This document shows, one piece after another, positions 49,759 through 58,533 of a stretch of DNA of 64,000 nt; within the stretch, counting starts at the first letter, position 1; each line of letters starts with the position of its first letter. The DNA is from an uncultured Bacteroidota bacterium (GTDB lineage: Bacteria > Bacteroidota > Bacteroidia > JABEUT01): the NCBI GenBank assembly GCA_903901055.1, contig CAIUPO010000016.1, positions 1 to 64,000 of the forward strand, given 5' to 3'. The position numbers and the translations under genes are program-made. The notes beneath the pieces are model-generated. The model was not told the DNA's origin. It saw only the letters and a list, made by a program, of their open reading frames with translations, and did no database searches.

Positions 49759-51390
49759 ATGACCAACGCATTTTTTAAGGTTCCAATAGCAAAGAACGAA
49801 CCCATATTAGGCTATAAACCCGGAAGCCCGGAAAAGCTTGAACTCAAAAAAACCATCCAAAAGATGATGGGTGAAAAGAAAGATATCCCCATGCATATTG
49901 GGGGCAAAAAAGTCCGCACTAAAAAGTTAGTATCATTATCTCCTCCGCATAACCATAAACACATTATCGGACAATACCACAAAGGTGATGCAAGCCATGT
50001 GAAAATGGCAATTGATGCCGCTATGAAAGCCAAACACGATTGGGCTAATCTTCCCTGGGAACAACGTGCGTCTGTATTTCTGCGTGCCGCTGATTTAATG
50101 GCAGGGCCATACCGTGCGGCTATGAATGCAGCGACTATGATTGGTCAAAGTAAAAATGTATTTCAGGCAGAGATTGATTGTGTATGTGAACTGGCGGACT
50201 TCTACCGTTACAACGTACAATTCATGACCGAAATCTATCACCAACAACCGGAATCTGCCCCCTTGATTTGGAACAGAACAGAACACCGTCCGCTAGAAGG
50301 ATTTGTGTTTGCACTTACCCCGTTCAACTTTACATCCATCGCAGGAAATTTGCCCTCTGCACCTGCATTGATGGGGAATACCGTAGTATGGAAGCCATCA
50401 CATGCACAGATTTATTCTGCAAGCCTAATAATGGAAATTTATGAAAAAGCAGGATTACCTCCCGGTGTAATTAACTTAGTTTTTATTTCGGGACCTGAAG
50501 CAGGAGAAGTTATTTTCAATCACAGGGACTTTGGAGGAATTCACTATACGGGCTCTACTGAAGTGTTCAATGGAATTTGGAAAACCATTGGCGACAATGT
50601 TGCAAAATATAAATCTTATCCAAGATTGGTTGGAGAAACAGGTGGAAAAGATTTTGTGGTAGCTCACCCATCATCAGATCCGAAGACTGTCGCCACAGCA
50701 CTCTCAAGAGGTGCGTTTGAATACCAGGGGCAGAAGTGCTCTGCTGCTTCACGTGCTTATATTCCACAATCGATGTGGAAAGAAGTGAAACAACTTTTAC
50801 AAGACGACATCGAATCCTTCAAAATGGGCGATGTGGATGATTTCACCAATTTCATCAATGCGGTTATCGACGAAAAATCATTTGATAAAATTGCCGCCTA
50901 TATTAATGGTGCCAAGAAGGACAAAAACGCTCAAGTTATAATTGGTGGTAAATGCGATAAATCAAAAGGGTATTTTATTCAGCCCACTGTTATTCAGGCT
51001 CTCAAGCCAGAATACAAAACCATGTGCGAAGAAATATTTGGGCCGGTATTGAGTATTTATGTTTACGATGACAATAAGTTTGAAGAGATATTGGATATAG
51101 TTGACAAAACTTCCTCTTATGCATTAACCGGAGCAGTTTTTGCAAACGACAGGCAAGCCGTGCAATTAGCTACTACTAAACTTACTCATGCTGCGGGTAA
51201 CTTCTACATTAATGATAAACCAACCGGTGCAGTAGTAGGCCAACAACCATTCGGCGGAGCCCGAAAATCGGGTACAAATGATAAAGCTGGTTCTATGTTT
51301 AACCTTATTCGTTGGACCTCGCAAAGAACAATCAAGGAAAACTTTGTTCCTCCGACGGACTATAGGTATCCTTTTATGGAAGAAAAGTAA
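49759..51390 (+). CDS. pruA: L-glutamate gamma-semialdehyde dehydrogenase (1-pyrroline-5-carboxylate dehydrogenase)
   Basis: FALTPFNFTSIAGNLPSAPALMGNTVVWKPS, GETGGKDFVVAHPSSD, YQGQKCSAASRAYIP. Confidence 0.97.
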   Translation: MTNAFFKVPIAKNEPILGYKPGSPEKLELKKTIQKMMGEKKDIPMHIGGKKVRTKKLVSLSPPHNHKHIIGQYHKGDASHVKMAIDAAMKAKHDWANLPWEQRASVFLRAADLMAGPYRAAMNAATMIGQSKNVFQAEIDCVCELADFYRYNVQFMTEIYHQQPESAPLIWNRTEHRPLEGFVFALTPFNFTSIAGNLPSAPALMGNTVVWKPSHAQIYSASLIMEIYEKAGLPPGVINLVFISGPEAGEVIFNHRDFGGIHYTGSTEVFNGIWKTIGDNVAKYKSYPRLVGETGGKDFVVAHPSSDPKTVATALSRGAFEYQGQKCSAASRAYIPQSMWKEVKQLLQDDIESFKMGDVDDFTNFINAVIDEKSFDKIAAYINGAKKDKNAQVIIGGKCDKSKGYFIQPTVIQALKPEYKTMCEEIFGPVLSIYVYDDNKFEEILDIVDKTSSYALTGAVFANDRQAVQLATTKLTHAAGNFYINDKPTGAVVGQQPFGGARKSGTNDKAGSMFNLIRWTSQRTIKENFVPPTDYRYPFMEEK

Positions 51391-51395
51391 CATTA

Positions 51396-51818
51396 AGCTA
51401 AGAGGCAAGAACTAAGAGCTAAGAGTATGGAATACCCTTTAAGAGAAAAGAGCTATAAATTTGCTTTGAGGGTTATTAAACTTTATAAGTTTCAAGTTAC
51501 AGAGAATAAAGAATTTGTCCTAAGTAAGCAGGTGTTAAGAAGCGGAACTGCCATTGGGGCATTAATCAGTGAAGCCAAGTTTGGACAAAGTACGGCAGAC
51601 TTCATTTCAAAAATGAACATCGCTCTAAAAGAGGCTAATGAAACAGATTATTGGCTTTCACTTTTAAAAGACTCCGATTATATTGATGAAAAGCAATACA
51701 AAAGTCTTCATAAAGACATTAACGAATTAATTTCTATGCTGGTCTAAACGGTAAAAACATTAAAAAGCAAGAAATAGTTTGCCTTTCACTCTTAGCTCTT
51801 AGTTCTTACCTCTTAGCT
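51396..51818 (+). mobile_element. Putative heptamer-iteron element carrying a four-helix-bundle gene, locus E
   Basis: Left AGCTAAG AGGCAAG AACTAAG AGCTAAG (51396-51423); right CTTAGCT CTTAGTT CTTACCT CTTAGCT (51791-51818); 27/28 complementary. Confidence 0.6.
51427..51747 (+). CDS. Four-helix-bundle protein (23S rRNA intervening-sequence/S23 type)
   Basis: SYKFALRVIKLYKFQ, EFVLSKQVLRSGTAIGALISEAKFGQSTADFISKMNIALKEANETDYWLSLLKDSDYI. Confidence 0.92.
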   Translation: MEYPLREKSYKFALRVIKLYKFQVTENKEFVLSKQVLRSGTAIGALISEAKFGQSTADFISKMNIALKEANETDYWLSLLKDSDYIDEKQYKSLHKDINELISMLV

Positions 51819-52342
51819 TAGAGATGCATGTCGTCGAGTATAATATGCAGCACCATTGAGTGAAAATTCTCAACAATTCCAAAACTCTTTATTGGAATAA
51901 TAATATTGGCATCACCTAATTTGCCAAGGGAGTTTTCTTTATTGAAACCGCTTAGGGTGATAATCTTACCACCTATTTCTTTGGCTTTGCGGGTAGCATT
52001 CAAAATGTTTTTTGACTCGCCGGAACTACTGATAGCAACCAGCAAATCACCTGGCAAAAACTGGGCAATAATCCATTCTTCCATAGCTTTTTCCCAACCG
52101 TAATCATTGGCATAGCAGGTTATCATTGCCGCATCGGTAAACGACATAGTATGCTTGCGGCCCATCTTCATGTAATCTTCCATCATGTGCGAACAGATGG
52201 AGTTAGAGCCACCATTGCCAATAAAGAAAATACGTTGGTGAGCCTTTAAAAGTTCAGCCGCTTTAGCGGAAGCACTTTTTACTTCCTCCGATGCAAAATA
52301 AGTTGCAAAATCATTTTGATATTGAGACCAGTGTTTAGACAT
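51818..52342 (-). CDS. SIS-domain (GmhA-like) sugar isomerase
   Basis: RIFFIGNGGSNSICSHMMEDYMKMGRK, LVAISSSGESKNILNATRKAKEIGGKIITLSGF. Confidence 0.9.
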   Translation of the reverse strand: MSKHWSQYQNDFATYFASEEVKSASAKAAELLKAHQRIFFIGNGGSNSICSHMMEDYMKMGRKHTMSFTDAAMITCYANDYGWEKAMEEWIIAQFLPGDLLVAISSSGESKNILNATRKAKEIGGKIITLSGFNKENSLGKLGDANIIIPIKSFGIVENFHSMVLHIILDDMHL

Positions 52343-52393
52343 ATTCTGTTTTAAATTGGGTGCAAAGATAGGGAATTTAGGGGAAAGGGATTG

Positions 52394-52420
52394 CCACAGA
52401 TTACACAGATTTCAAAAGTT
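52394..52420. repeat. 9-nt iterated words
   Basis: CCACAGATT ACACAGATT TCAAAAGTT, directly before TATATTTG at 52422. Confidence 0.5.
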
Positions 52421-52449
52421 TTATATTTGTATAAAGATCTATTTACAAA

Positions 52450-52995
52450 ATGTCAATTCCAAAAAGGTTCACTTTTATTTTAGTTATTTCCTTTATCACG
52501 CTTACTTGTTATTCTCAAACTAAGAGTAACGATAGCATTGCAAGAGACAGTCTTTTCAGGATTTATATTACTTACATCACCCGTCTGGCTCAAAATAAAG
52601 ACACGTCTATTGCTACCAACTATAAAACTAAGCAATTTGATGTGGCATTATTTCCGCAATGGTATTTTTGTTTGTCTGTTGAAGGCGAAAAATCCTCTTT
52701 CAACGTAACGAAACAAGAAGCGGATAGTTCTGAGTATGCACTGAAGTCCTATTTAAAAGAACAACCCTACCCAATTTATAAAAAGTTGAGGAAGTATAAG
52801 CGGCAATATTTTGGCTATGTAGATTCAAATGGACATAAAATTTTATTTATTAATTGCTTTTGGAATAAGGAATTTAATTCTGAATGGCTGCAACAGGAAA
52901 TTATAGTGTGTGATGGCGGTTGGTATTATTGGCAAATAAAGTTCGACCTGACTACAAGTAAGTTTTTTGATTTTTATGTGAACGGTAACGCCTGA
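52450..52995 (+). CDS. Secreted hypothetical protein
   Basis: Signal peptide MSIPKRFTFILVISFITLTCYSQ; -7 box at 52422-52429. Confidence 0.65.
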   Translation: MSIPKRFTFILVISFITLTCYSQTKSNDSIARDSLFRIYITYITRLAQNKDTSIATNYKTKQFDVALFPQWYFCLSVEGEKSSFNVTKQEADSSEYALKSYLKEQPYPIYKKLRKYKRQYFGYVDSNGHKILFINCFWNKEFNSEWLQQEIIVCDGGWYYWQIKFDLTTSKFFDFYVNGNA

Positions 52996-53030
52996 CTAAC
53001 TAATCCCAAAATTCGTATTTTCGCCTCTCA

Positions 53031-55646
53031 ATGATTAAAGAACCCACACAGGTCTGGGATACTCCCCTTATGAAGCAGTACCAGGGCATTAAAGCCAAGT
53101 ACCCTGATGCTATTTTGCTGTTCCGTATAGGCGATTTTTATGAGACTTTCGGCGAGGATGCCAAACAGGTTGCCAATATTCTGGGTATCGTGCTCACCAA
53201 AAAATCTATTGGCAATAATGCCACCACCGAACTGGCGGGCTTTCCTTATCACTCTATGGATAGCTACCTGCCCAAATTGGTTCGTGCCGGGCATAGGGTT
53301 GCTATATGCGACCAATTGGAGGACCCGAAAGTTGCAAAGAAATTAGTGAAGCGCGGAATAACTGAACTGGTAACACCCGGCGTTTCCTATAATGATAAGA
53401 TACTCCAGCATAACGCGAATAACTTTTTGGCGGGTGTATTTTGGCAAGGCAAAATGGCGGGAGTAGCTTTTCTGGATGTATCAACCGGCGAGTTTTTAGT
53501 CGCACAAGGAGATAGGGATTATATTGAAAAACTACTGCAAAGTTTCCAGCCGACAGAGGTTTTATATCCCAAGGACCGCAAAAAAGAATATGAAGAAATA
53601 TGGGGTGATAAGTATTACAGTTATGCCCTCGATGGATGGATTTTCACCGAAGATTATGCAACTGAATTATTGCTAAAACGCTTTGATACCCTATCCCTGA
53701 AAGGCTTTGGAATAGAAGGAATGAAGGAAGCCGTAATTGCAGCTGGGGCAGTATTAAAATATTTAGCAGACACACAACATGACAAGGTTGCACACATTAA
53801 TAAAATAAGCCGTATTGAGCGAGACCACTTTGTTTGGCTTGATGAATTTACAATACGAAACTTAGAACTCGTGCAGACCATCCACGAAAAAGGCAAATCA
53901 CTTTTGGAGGTAATGGACAAGACCTGCTCTCCAATGGGAGCAAGACTTTTGAGAAGATGGATAACTTTTCCGTTGAAAGATAAAGTACTGGTAGATGAAC
54001 GCTTGGGCATGGTAGATTTTTTCCTGAATCATGAGGAATTTATGGAGAAAGTCACTCAACAATTAAAGTCTATCGGTGATTTGGAACGCATCATTTCAAG
54101 GGTGGCTGTGGGTAAAATAGCACCTCGGGAAGTGGTGCAATTAAAAAATGCTTTGCATGCTATTGAGATTTTACAAAAAGAATCTGCGGCAACAAACGAA
54201 GCACATTTCAAAAAAATATCGGAACAGTTTAATCCTTGCAAAACCATATCGGAACGCATAGCTAATGAAATTGTAGCCGAGCCTCCGGCCCTTGTCAATA
54301 AAGGAAATGTAATAAGCAGCGGAGTAAATGCAGATCTGGATGAGTTGCGGAAAATTGCTTTTTCGGGTAAAGATTATTTGGTGCAAATACAACAAAGGGA
54401 GATTGAACGCACTGGAATTCCATCTTTGAAAGTGGGATTCAATAATGTGTTTGGATATTTTTTAGAAGTCACCAATACCCACAAAGACAAAGTCCCGCAG
54501 GAATGGATACGAAAGCAAACCCTTTCCAATTGCGAAAGATACGTTACCGAAGAGCTGAAACAATACGAAGAAAAAATATTAGGAGCAGAGGAAAAGATAT
54601 TGGTATTGGAAGAAACTCTGTTTAATAATTTGGTACTATCGTTAGCAGATTATGTAGCACCCATTCAGTTAAACGCCTCTCTCTGCGCCCGCTTGGATTG
54701 CCTTTTATCTTTCGCAAAAATTGCAAGGGAGCATAATTATGTCCGCCCGCATATTAACGAAGGTAAAAAAATTGATATAAAAAACGGAAGGCATCCTGTA
54801 ATTGAACAGCAGTTGCCTGTCGGGGAAGCCTATGTTGCAAATGATATTTTTCTCGATGACGAAACCCAACAAATTATAGTTGTTACCGGGCCCAACATGT
54901 CAGGTAAATCAGCACTCTTGAGACAGGTGGCTCTTATAGTTATTATGGCTCAAATGGGAAGTTTCGTTCCTGCCCAAAATGCGGAGATTGGAATAGTAGA
55001 CAAAGTATTTACTCGTGTCGGTGCTTCAGATAATATCTCATCAGGTGAGTCAACATTTATGGTGGAGATGAACGAAACAGCCAGCATCCTCAACAATATT
55101 TCCGAGCGGAGTTTGATATTGCTTGACGAGATTGGCCGCGGCACGAGCACCTACGATGGCATCTCCATTGCTTGGGCTATAGCAGAGTATATTCATGAGC
55201 ATCCTGATGCTAAAGCCAAAACATTATTCGCAACCCACTACCACGAGTTGAATGAAATGGAAAGCCAGTATAAGCGGATAAAGAATTTTAATGTATCAGT
55301 AAAAGAGGTAAAAAATAAAGTAATTTTTCTGCGGAAACTTAATCCCGGTGGTAGTGAACACAGTTTTGGTATCCATGTTGCACGTATGGCAGGTATGCCT
55401 GTCAAGGTAGTGCAACGAGCCAATGAAGTATTGGGCCAGTTGGAAAATTCTCACAGCCCTGCATTGAATGCCAAAGCAATTAAGCCTGCCGAAAAGGACG
55501 ATAATTTGCAATTAAGTTTCTTCCAATTGAATGACCCTGTTTTGGAACAAATAAAAGAGGACATTCAGAATATCGATATTGATAACCTCAGCCCAATTGA
55601 GGCGTTGGTGAAATTAAATCAGATTAAAAAACATTTGAACGGATAA
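53031..55646 (+). CDS. mutS: DNA mismatch repair protein MutS
   Basis: [91 protein letters not shown]. Confidence 0.99.
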   Translation: MIKEPTQVWDTPLMKQYQGIKAKYPDAILLFRIGDFYETFGEDAKQVANILGIVLTKKSIGNNATTELAGFPYHSMDSYLPKLVRAGHRVAICDQLEDPKVAKKLVKRGITELVTPGVSYNDKILQHNANNFLAGVFWQGKMAGVAFLDVSTGEFLVAQGDRDYIEKLLQSFQPTEVLYPKDRKKEYEEIWGDKYYSYALDGWIFTEDYATELLLKRFDTLSLKGFGIEGMKEAVIAAGAVLKYLADTQHDKVAHINKISRIERDHFVWLDEFTIRNLELVQTIHEKGKSLLEVMDKTCSPMGARLLRRWITFPLKDKVLVDERLGMVDFFLNHEEFMEKVTQQLKSIGDLERIISRVAVGKIAPREVVQLKNALHAIEILQKESAATNEAHFKKISEQFNPCKTISERIANEIVAEPPALVNKGNVISSGVNADLDELRKIAFSGKDYLVQIQQREIERTGIPSLKVGFNNVFGYFLEVTNTHKDKVPQEWIRKQTLSNCERYVTEELKQYEEKILGAEEKILVLEETLFNNLVLSLADYVAPIQLNASLCARLDCLLSFAKIAREHNYVRPHINEGKKIDIKNGRHPVIEQQLPVGEAYVANDIFLDDETQQIIVVTGPNMSGKSALLRQVALIVIMAQMGSFVPAQNAEIGIVDKVFTRVGASDNISSGESTFMVEMNETASILNNISERSLILLDEIGRGTSTYDGISIAWAIAEYIHEHPDAKAKTLFATHYHELNEMESQYKRIKNFNVSVKEVKNKVIFLRKLNPGGSEHSFGIHVARMAGMPVKVVQRANEVLGQLENSHSPALNAKAIKPAEKDDNLQLSFFQLNDPVLEQIKEDIQNIDIDNLSPIEALVKLNQIKKHLNG

Positions 55647-55655
55647 AATCGTTCT

Positions 55656-55679
55656 CCCAAAGGCGCAAGGCCGCAAAGA
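55656..55679. repeat. 8-nt iterated words
   Basis: CCCAAAGG CGCAAGGC CGCAAAGA. Confidence 0.5.
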
Positions 55680-55684
55680 AATTT

Positions 55685-56755
55685 CTATTTCAATGCTTTC
55701 CGGGCGGCCGCTTTCTGGCAATCATCAGCTAAAGGCTGTGCATCCTCATAACCTAAGTCGGCTGCCTTTTGAAAATAATCGCAGGCATCTTCGCCCATGT
55801 TCTTTTTGCGCATTCCCATCTTGTACCAGGAGATACCCTCACTCGGTTTCAATTTTATTAAATTCTGATAGTCATATAGCGCAGCCTCCGGCATATCAAG
55901 ACTTTCGCAATCCGCTGCATGGTGTTTATATGCATCGGCATATTTGGGGTTCAGGGAAAGAACCTTATTCAAATCAGCAAGAGCTTCTTTAAATTTCTTT
56001 GCAGATTCAAGAGTCAAGGCCCTTCGGTAATAACCGGTAAATTTAGTTGAATCCATTTTAATTGCGCTGCTGTAGTCAGCCAACGCAGAATCAATTTTTC
56101 CAAGGCCTTCATAAGCAATACCCCTGTAGGCATAATAATTTCCGGAATCCTTACAGAAGAAAATGGCGAGGTTCAGGTTTTTCAAGCCTTCGGCATATTG
56201 CCGTAAATCAACTTCTGTTTTCCCTTTTGTATATGCTTCTATTCCGCACATCCAGCAAAAATTTTCTTTGTATGCTTTTTTGGCTGCTTTCATTGTATCG
56301 CTCAATAAACGTGCCCTGCATATATATGGGCATGCTTCGTTTTTACCTTTACCGATTACCGACAATCCTTTCTGAAGGAGGGCTTCAGGATATTTTGAAT
56401 CTATTTGAATGGCCATGTCAAAATCTTTACCGGCTAGTACAAACTCACTAATATTCAGATAAGCCATACCTCTTTTATAATAACCCACTGCCCAATCGTG
56501 CCTTACAGAAAAACCGGGAAATAGACTAACTTGTTCTGCACCACTGCTTGTATCATACGATTTAACTTTTTCAAGGTAGGCCGCAAGTTTAGGTTCAAAT
56601 GATTTTATGTACTTACTATAATGCTCAGTGGCAAGCTTATAACTTCCCAACTCGCAGGATTTTTCGCCTGCCAGAAAGTTCGCATCATCCTGGGCCATGA
56701 GTAGACCCAATGAATTCAAAAGTAAAAGAGAAAGGAGAAGTATAATTTTTTTCAT
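55685..56755 (-). CDS. Secreted TPR protein
   Basis: Signal peptide; multiple TPRs (AYRGIAYEGLGKIDSALADYSSAIKMD, YRRALTLESAKKFKEALADLNKVLSLNPKYADAY). Confidence 0.88.
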   Translation of the reverse strand: MKKIILLLSLLLLNSLGLLMAQDDANFLAGEKSCELGSYKLATEHYSKYIKSFEPKLAAYLEKVKSYDTSSGAEQVSLFPGFSVRHDWAVGYYKRGMAYLNISEFVLAGKDFDMAIQIDSKYPEALLQKGLSVIGKGKNEACPYICRARLLSDTMKAAKKAYKENFCWMCGIEAYTKGKTEVDLRQYAEGLKNLNLAIFFCKDSGNYYAYRGIAYEGLGKIDSALADYSSAIKMDSTKFTGYYRRALTLESAKKFKEALADLNKVLSLNPKYADAYKHHAADCESLDMPEAALYDYQNLIKLKPSEGISWYKMGMRKKNMGEDACDYFQKAADLGYEDAQPLADDCQKAAARKALK

Positions 56756-56794
56756 GTGCCAAAATTATTGGGGCGGCAAATCTATTAAAAAGTC

Positions 56795-56888
56795 GTCAGT
56801 GGTCAGTTGTCGGATGTCAGGGAACTGAAAAGTTAATATAAAATTAAACCCTTCCTGATGCCTGATTTCTGACCACAGACGACTATTA
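56795..56888. repeat. Heptamer-iteron inverted repeat, locus F
   Basis: Left GTCAGTG GTCAGTT GTCGGAT GTCAGGG (56795-56822); right CCTGATG CCTGATT TCTGACC ACAGACG ACTATTA (56854-56888). Confidence 0.8.
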
Positions 56889-56930
56889 AAAAATAATTGC
56901 ATATTTGCAGACAACTAAACAAGCAACTTT

Positions 56931-58301
56931 ATGAAAGAAATAGATGCATATATCAGTAAAAACAAAGACAGGTTTATAAATGAACTGTTAGATTTTCTAA
57001 GGATACCCTCTGTAAGCGCCGATTCCAAGTTTAAAAAGGATATGGAGCGTGCGGCCGAATTCGTAAAAAAATCATTACTGGCGGCGGGAGCCGATAAGGT
57101 TGAAATAACCCCTACCAAATTGCATCCTATTGTTTATGGTGAAAAAATAGTTGATAAAAAATTACCAACCATACTTGCATACGGCCATTATGATGTGCAA
57201 CCACCTGATCCGCTTAATCTTTGGCATTCACCTCCATTTGAACCCGTAATTAAAGACGGAAAGATATATGCCCGTGGTTCATGCGATGACAAGGGGCAGG
57301 TTTATATGCACGTGAAAGCGCTGGAAATGCTTTTGAAAATCGGCAAGCTTCCATGTAATATTAAATTCCTTATAGAAGGGGAAGAAGAAGTAGGTTCAGT
57401 TTCTCTGGGTGACTACGTAAAAAAGAACAAAAAGAAACTGGCGGCCGATGTAATCCTTATTTCAGATACTGACATTATTGATAATAAAGTTCCTTCAATT
57501 AATGTTGGATTGAGAGGGATTGCCGGGGTTGAAATTGAAGTTACCGGACCAAACAGGGATTTGCATTCGGGAGTATATGGTGGGGCTGTTGCGAACCCAA
57601 TTACCATTTTGTGTGAAATGATTGCATCTTTAAAAGATAAAGACGGGCACATTACCATACCGGGGTTCTATAAAGATGTGAAAGTGCTTTCTGCTAAAGA
57701 CAGAAAGGACTTAAACAGTGCACCTTTTAACCTGAATAATTACAAAAAAGATTTAGGAATAAAAGACGTTACGGGAGAGAAAGGATATACAACATTAGAA
57801 CGTACCTCTATCCGCCCGACGGTGGAATTGAATGGCATTTGGGGTGGTTACCAGGGAGAAGGTTCTAAAACAGTAATTGCTTCCAAAGCATTTGCAAAAA
57901 TAACGATGCGTTTGGTTCCCAACCAAAGCCCTGACAAGATACTTGAACTATTTAAGAAGCATTTTGAAAAAATTGCACCGAAATCAGTTAGTGTAAAGGT
58001 AACGTTAGGACATGGTGGCGATCCGGTTTTGCTTGAAACTACATCACCCGGATATATTGCTGCTAGCAAAGCCATGCAGGAATCGTTTGGTAAAAAACCT
58101 ATTCCAACACGTAGCGGAGGCAGTATCCCTATTGTTGCCCTATTTAAAAAGGAATTGGGAAATGATTCCGTTTTGCTTGGGTTCGGGTTGAATTCTGATA
58201 ATATCCACTCACCCAATGAGCATTATGGAATTTTTAACTACCTGAAAGGTATTGAAACAATCGCTTTATTCCACCATCAATTTGCAGCATTATCAAAATA
58301 A
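56931..58301 (+). CDS. M20 family dipeptidase
   Basis: AYGHYDVQPPDPLNLWHSPPFEP, YARGSCDDKGQ, IEGEEEVGS, RDLHSGVYGG. Confidence 0.96.
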   Translation: MKEIDAYISKNKDRFINELLDFLRIPSVSADSKFKKDMERAAEFVKKSLLAAGADKVEITPTKLHPIVYGEKIVDKKLPTILAYGHYDVQPPDPLNLWHSPPFEPVIKDGKIYARGSCDDKGQVYMHVKALEMLLKIGKLPCNIKFLIEGEEEVGSVSLGDYVKKNKKKLAADVILISDTDIIDNKVPSINVGLRGIAGVEIEVTGPNRDLHSGVYGGAVANPITILCEMIASLKDKDGHITIPGFYKDVKVLSAKDRKDLNSAPFNLNNYKKDLGIKDVTGEKGYTTLERTSIRPTVELNGIWGGYQGEGSKTVIASKAFAKITMRLVPNQSPDKILELFKKHFEKIAPKSVSVKVTLGHGGDPVLLETTSPGYIAASKAMQESFGKKPIPTRSGGSIPIVALFKKELGNDSVLLGFGLNSDNIHSPNEHYGIFNYLKGIETIALFHHQFAALSK

Positions 58302-58348
58302 TTTGAAAATTATTTGTCTGGTAATCCGTTAACTACGGTCAATTGAAT

Positions 58349-58376
58349 TGGTTTATGAGTCAAAATTCATAAACCA
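58349..58376. promoter_or_regulatory. Perfect inverted repeat TGGTTTATGA-GTCAAAAT-TCATAAACCA
   Basis: 10-bp arms, 8-nt spacer. Confidence 0.5.
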
Positions 58377-58507
58377 CCCAACCTTAGTGGAAAACCATGC
58401 GTAATAGTATAAAGTCGATAGGTGTGCTTACAGGCACAATAAAAGGCCAAAGAATGTGTTTAAATGAAAAACCGTAAAATAGCTGTTACTTTATAACCCA
58501 AAAAGAA

Positions 58508-58515
58508 TATATTTG
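58508..58515 (+). promoter_or_regulatory. -7 box TATATTTG
   Basis: 18 nt upstream of ATG 58534. Confidence 0.5.
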
Positions 58516-58533
58516 TACCTTTAATTTAAAACC

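Noticed and set aside
51427-51747. Diversity-generating retroelement (Avd-like protein)
   Set aside because: No reverse transcriptase or template/variable repeat pair in the window; the protein fits the S23/IVP four-helix-bundle family.
51396-51818. 23S rRNA intervening sequence
   Set aside because: Flanked by pruA and a SIS gene, not by rRNA sequence.
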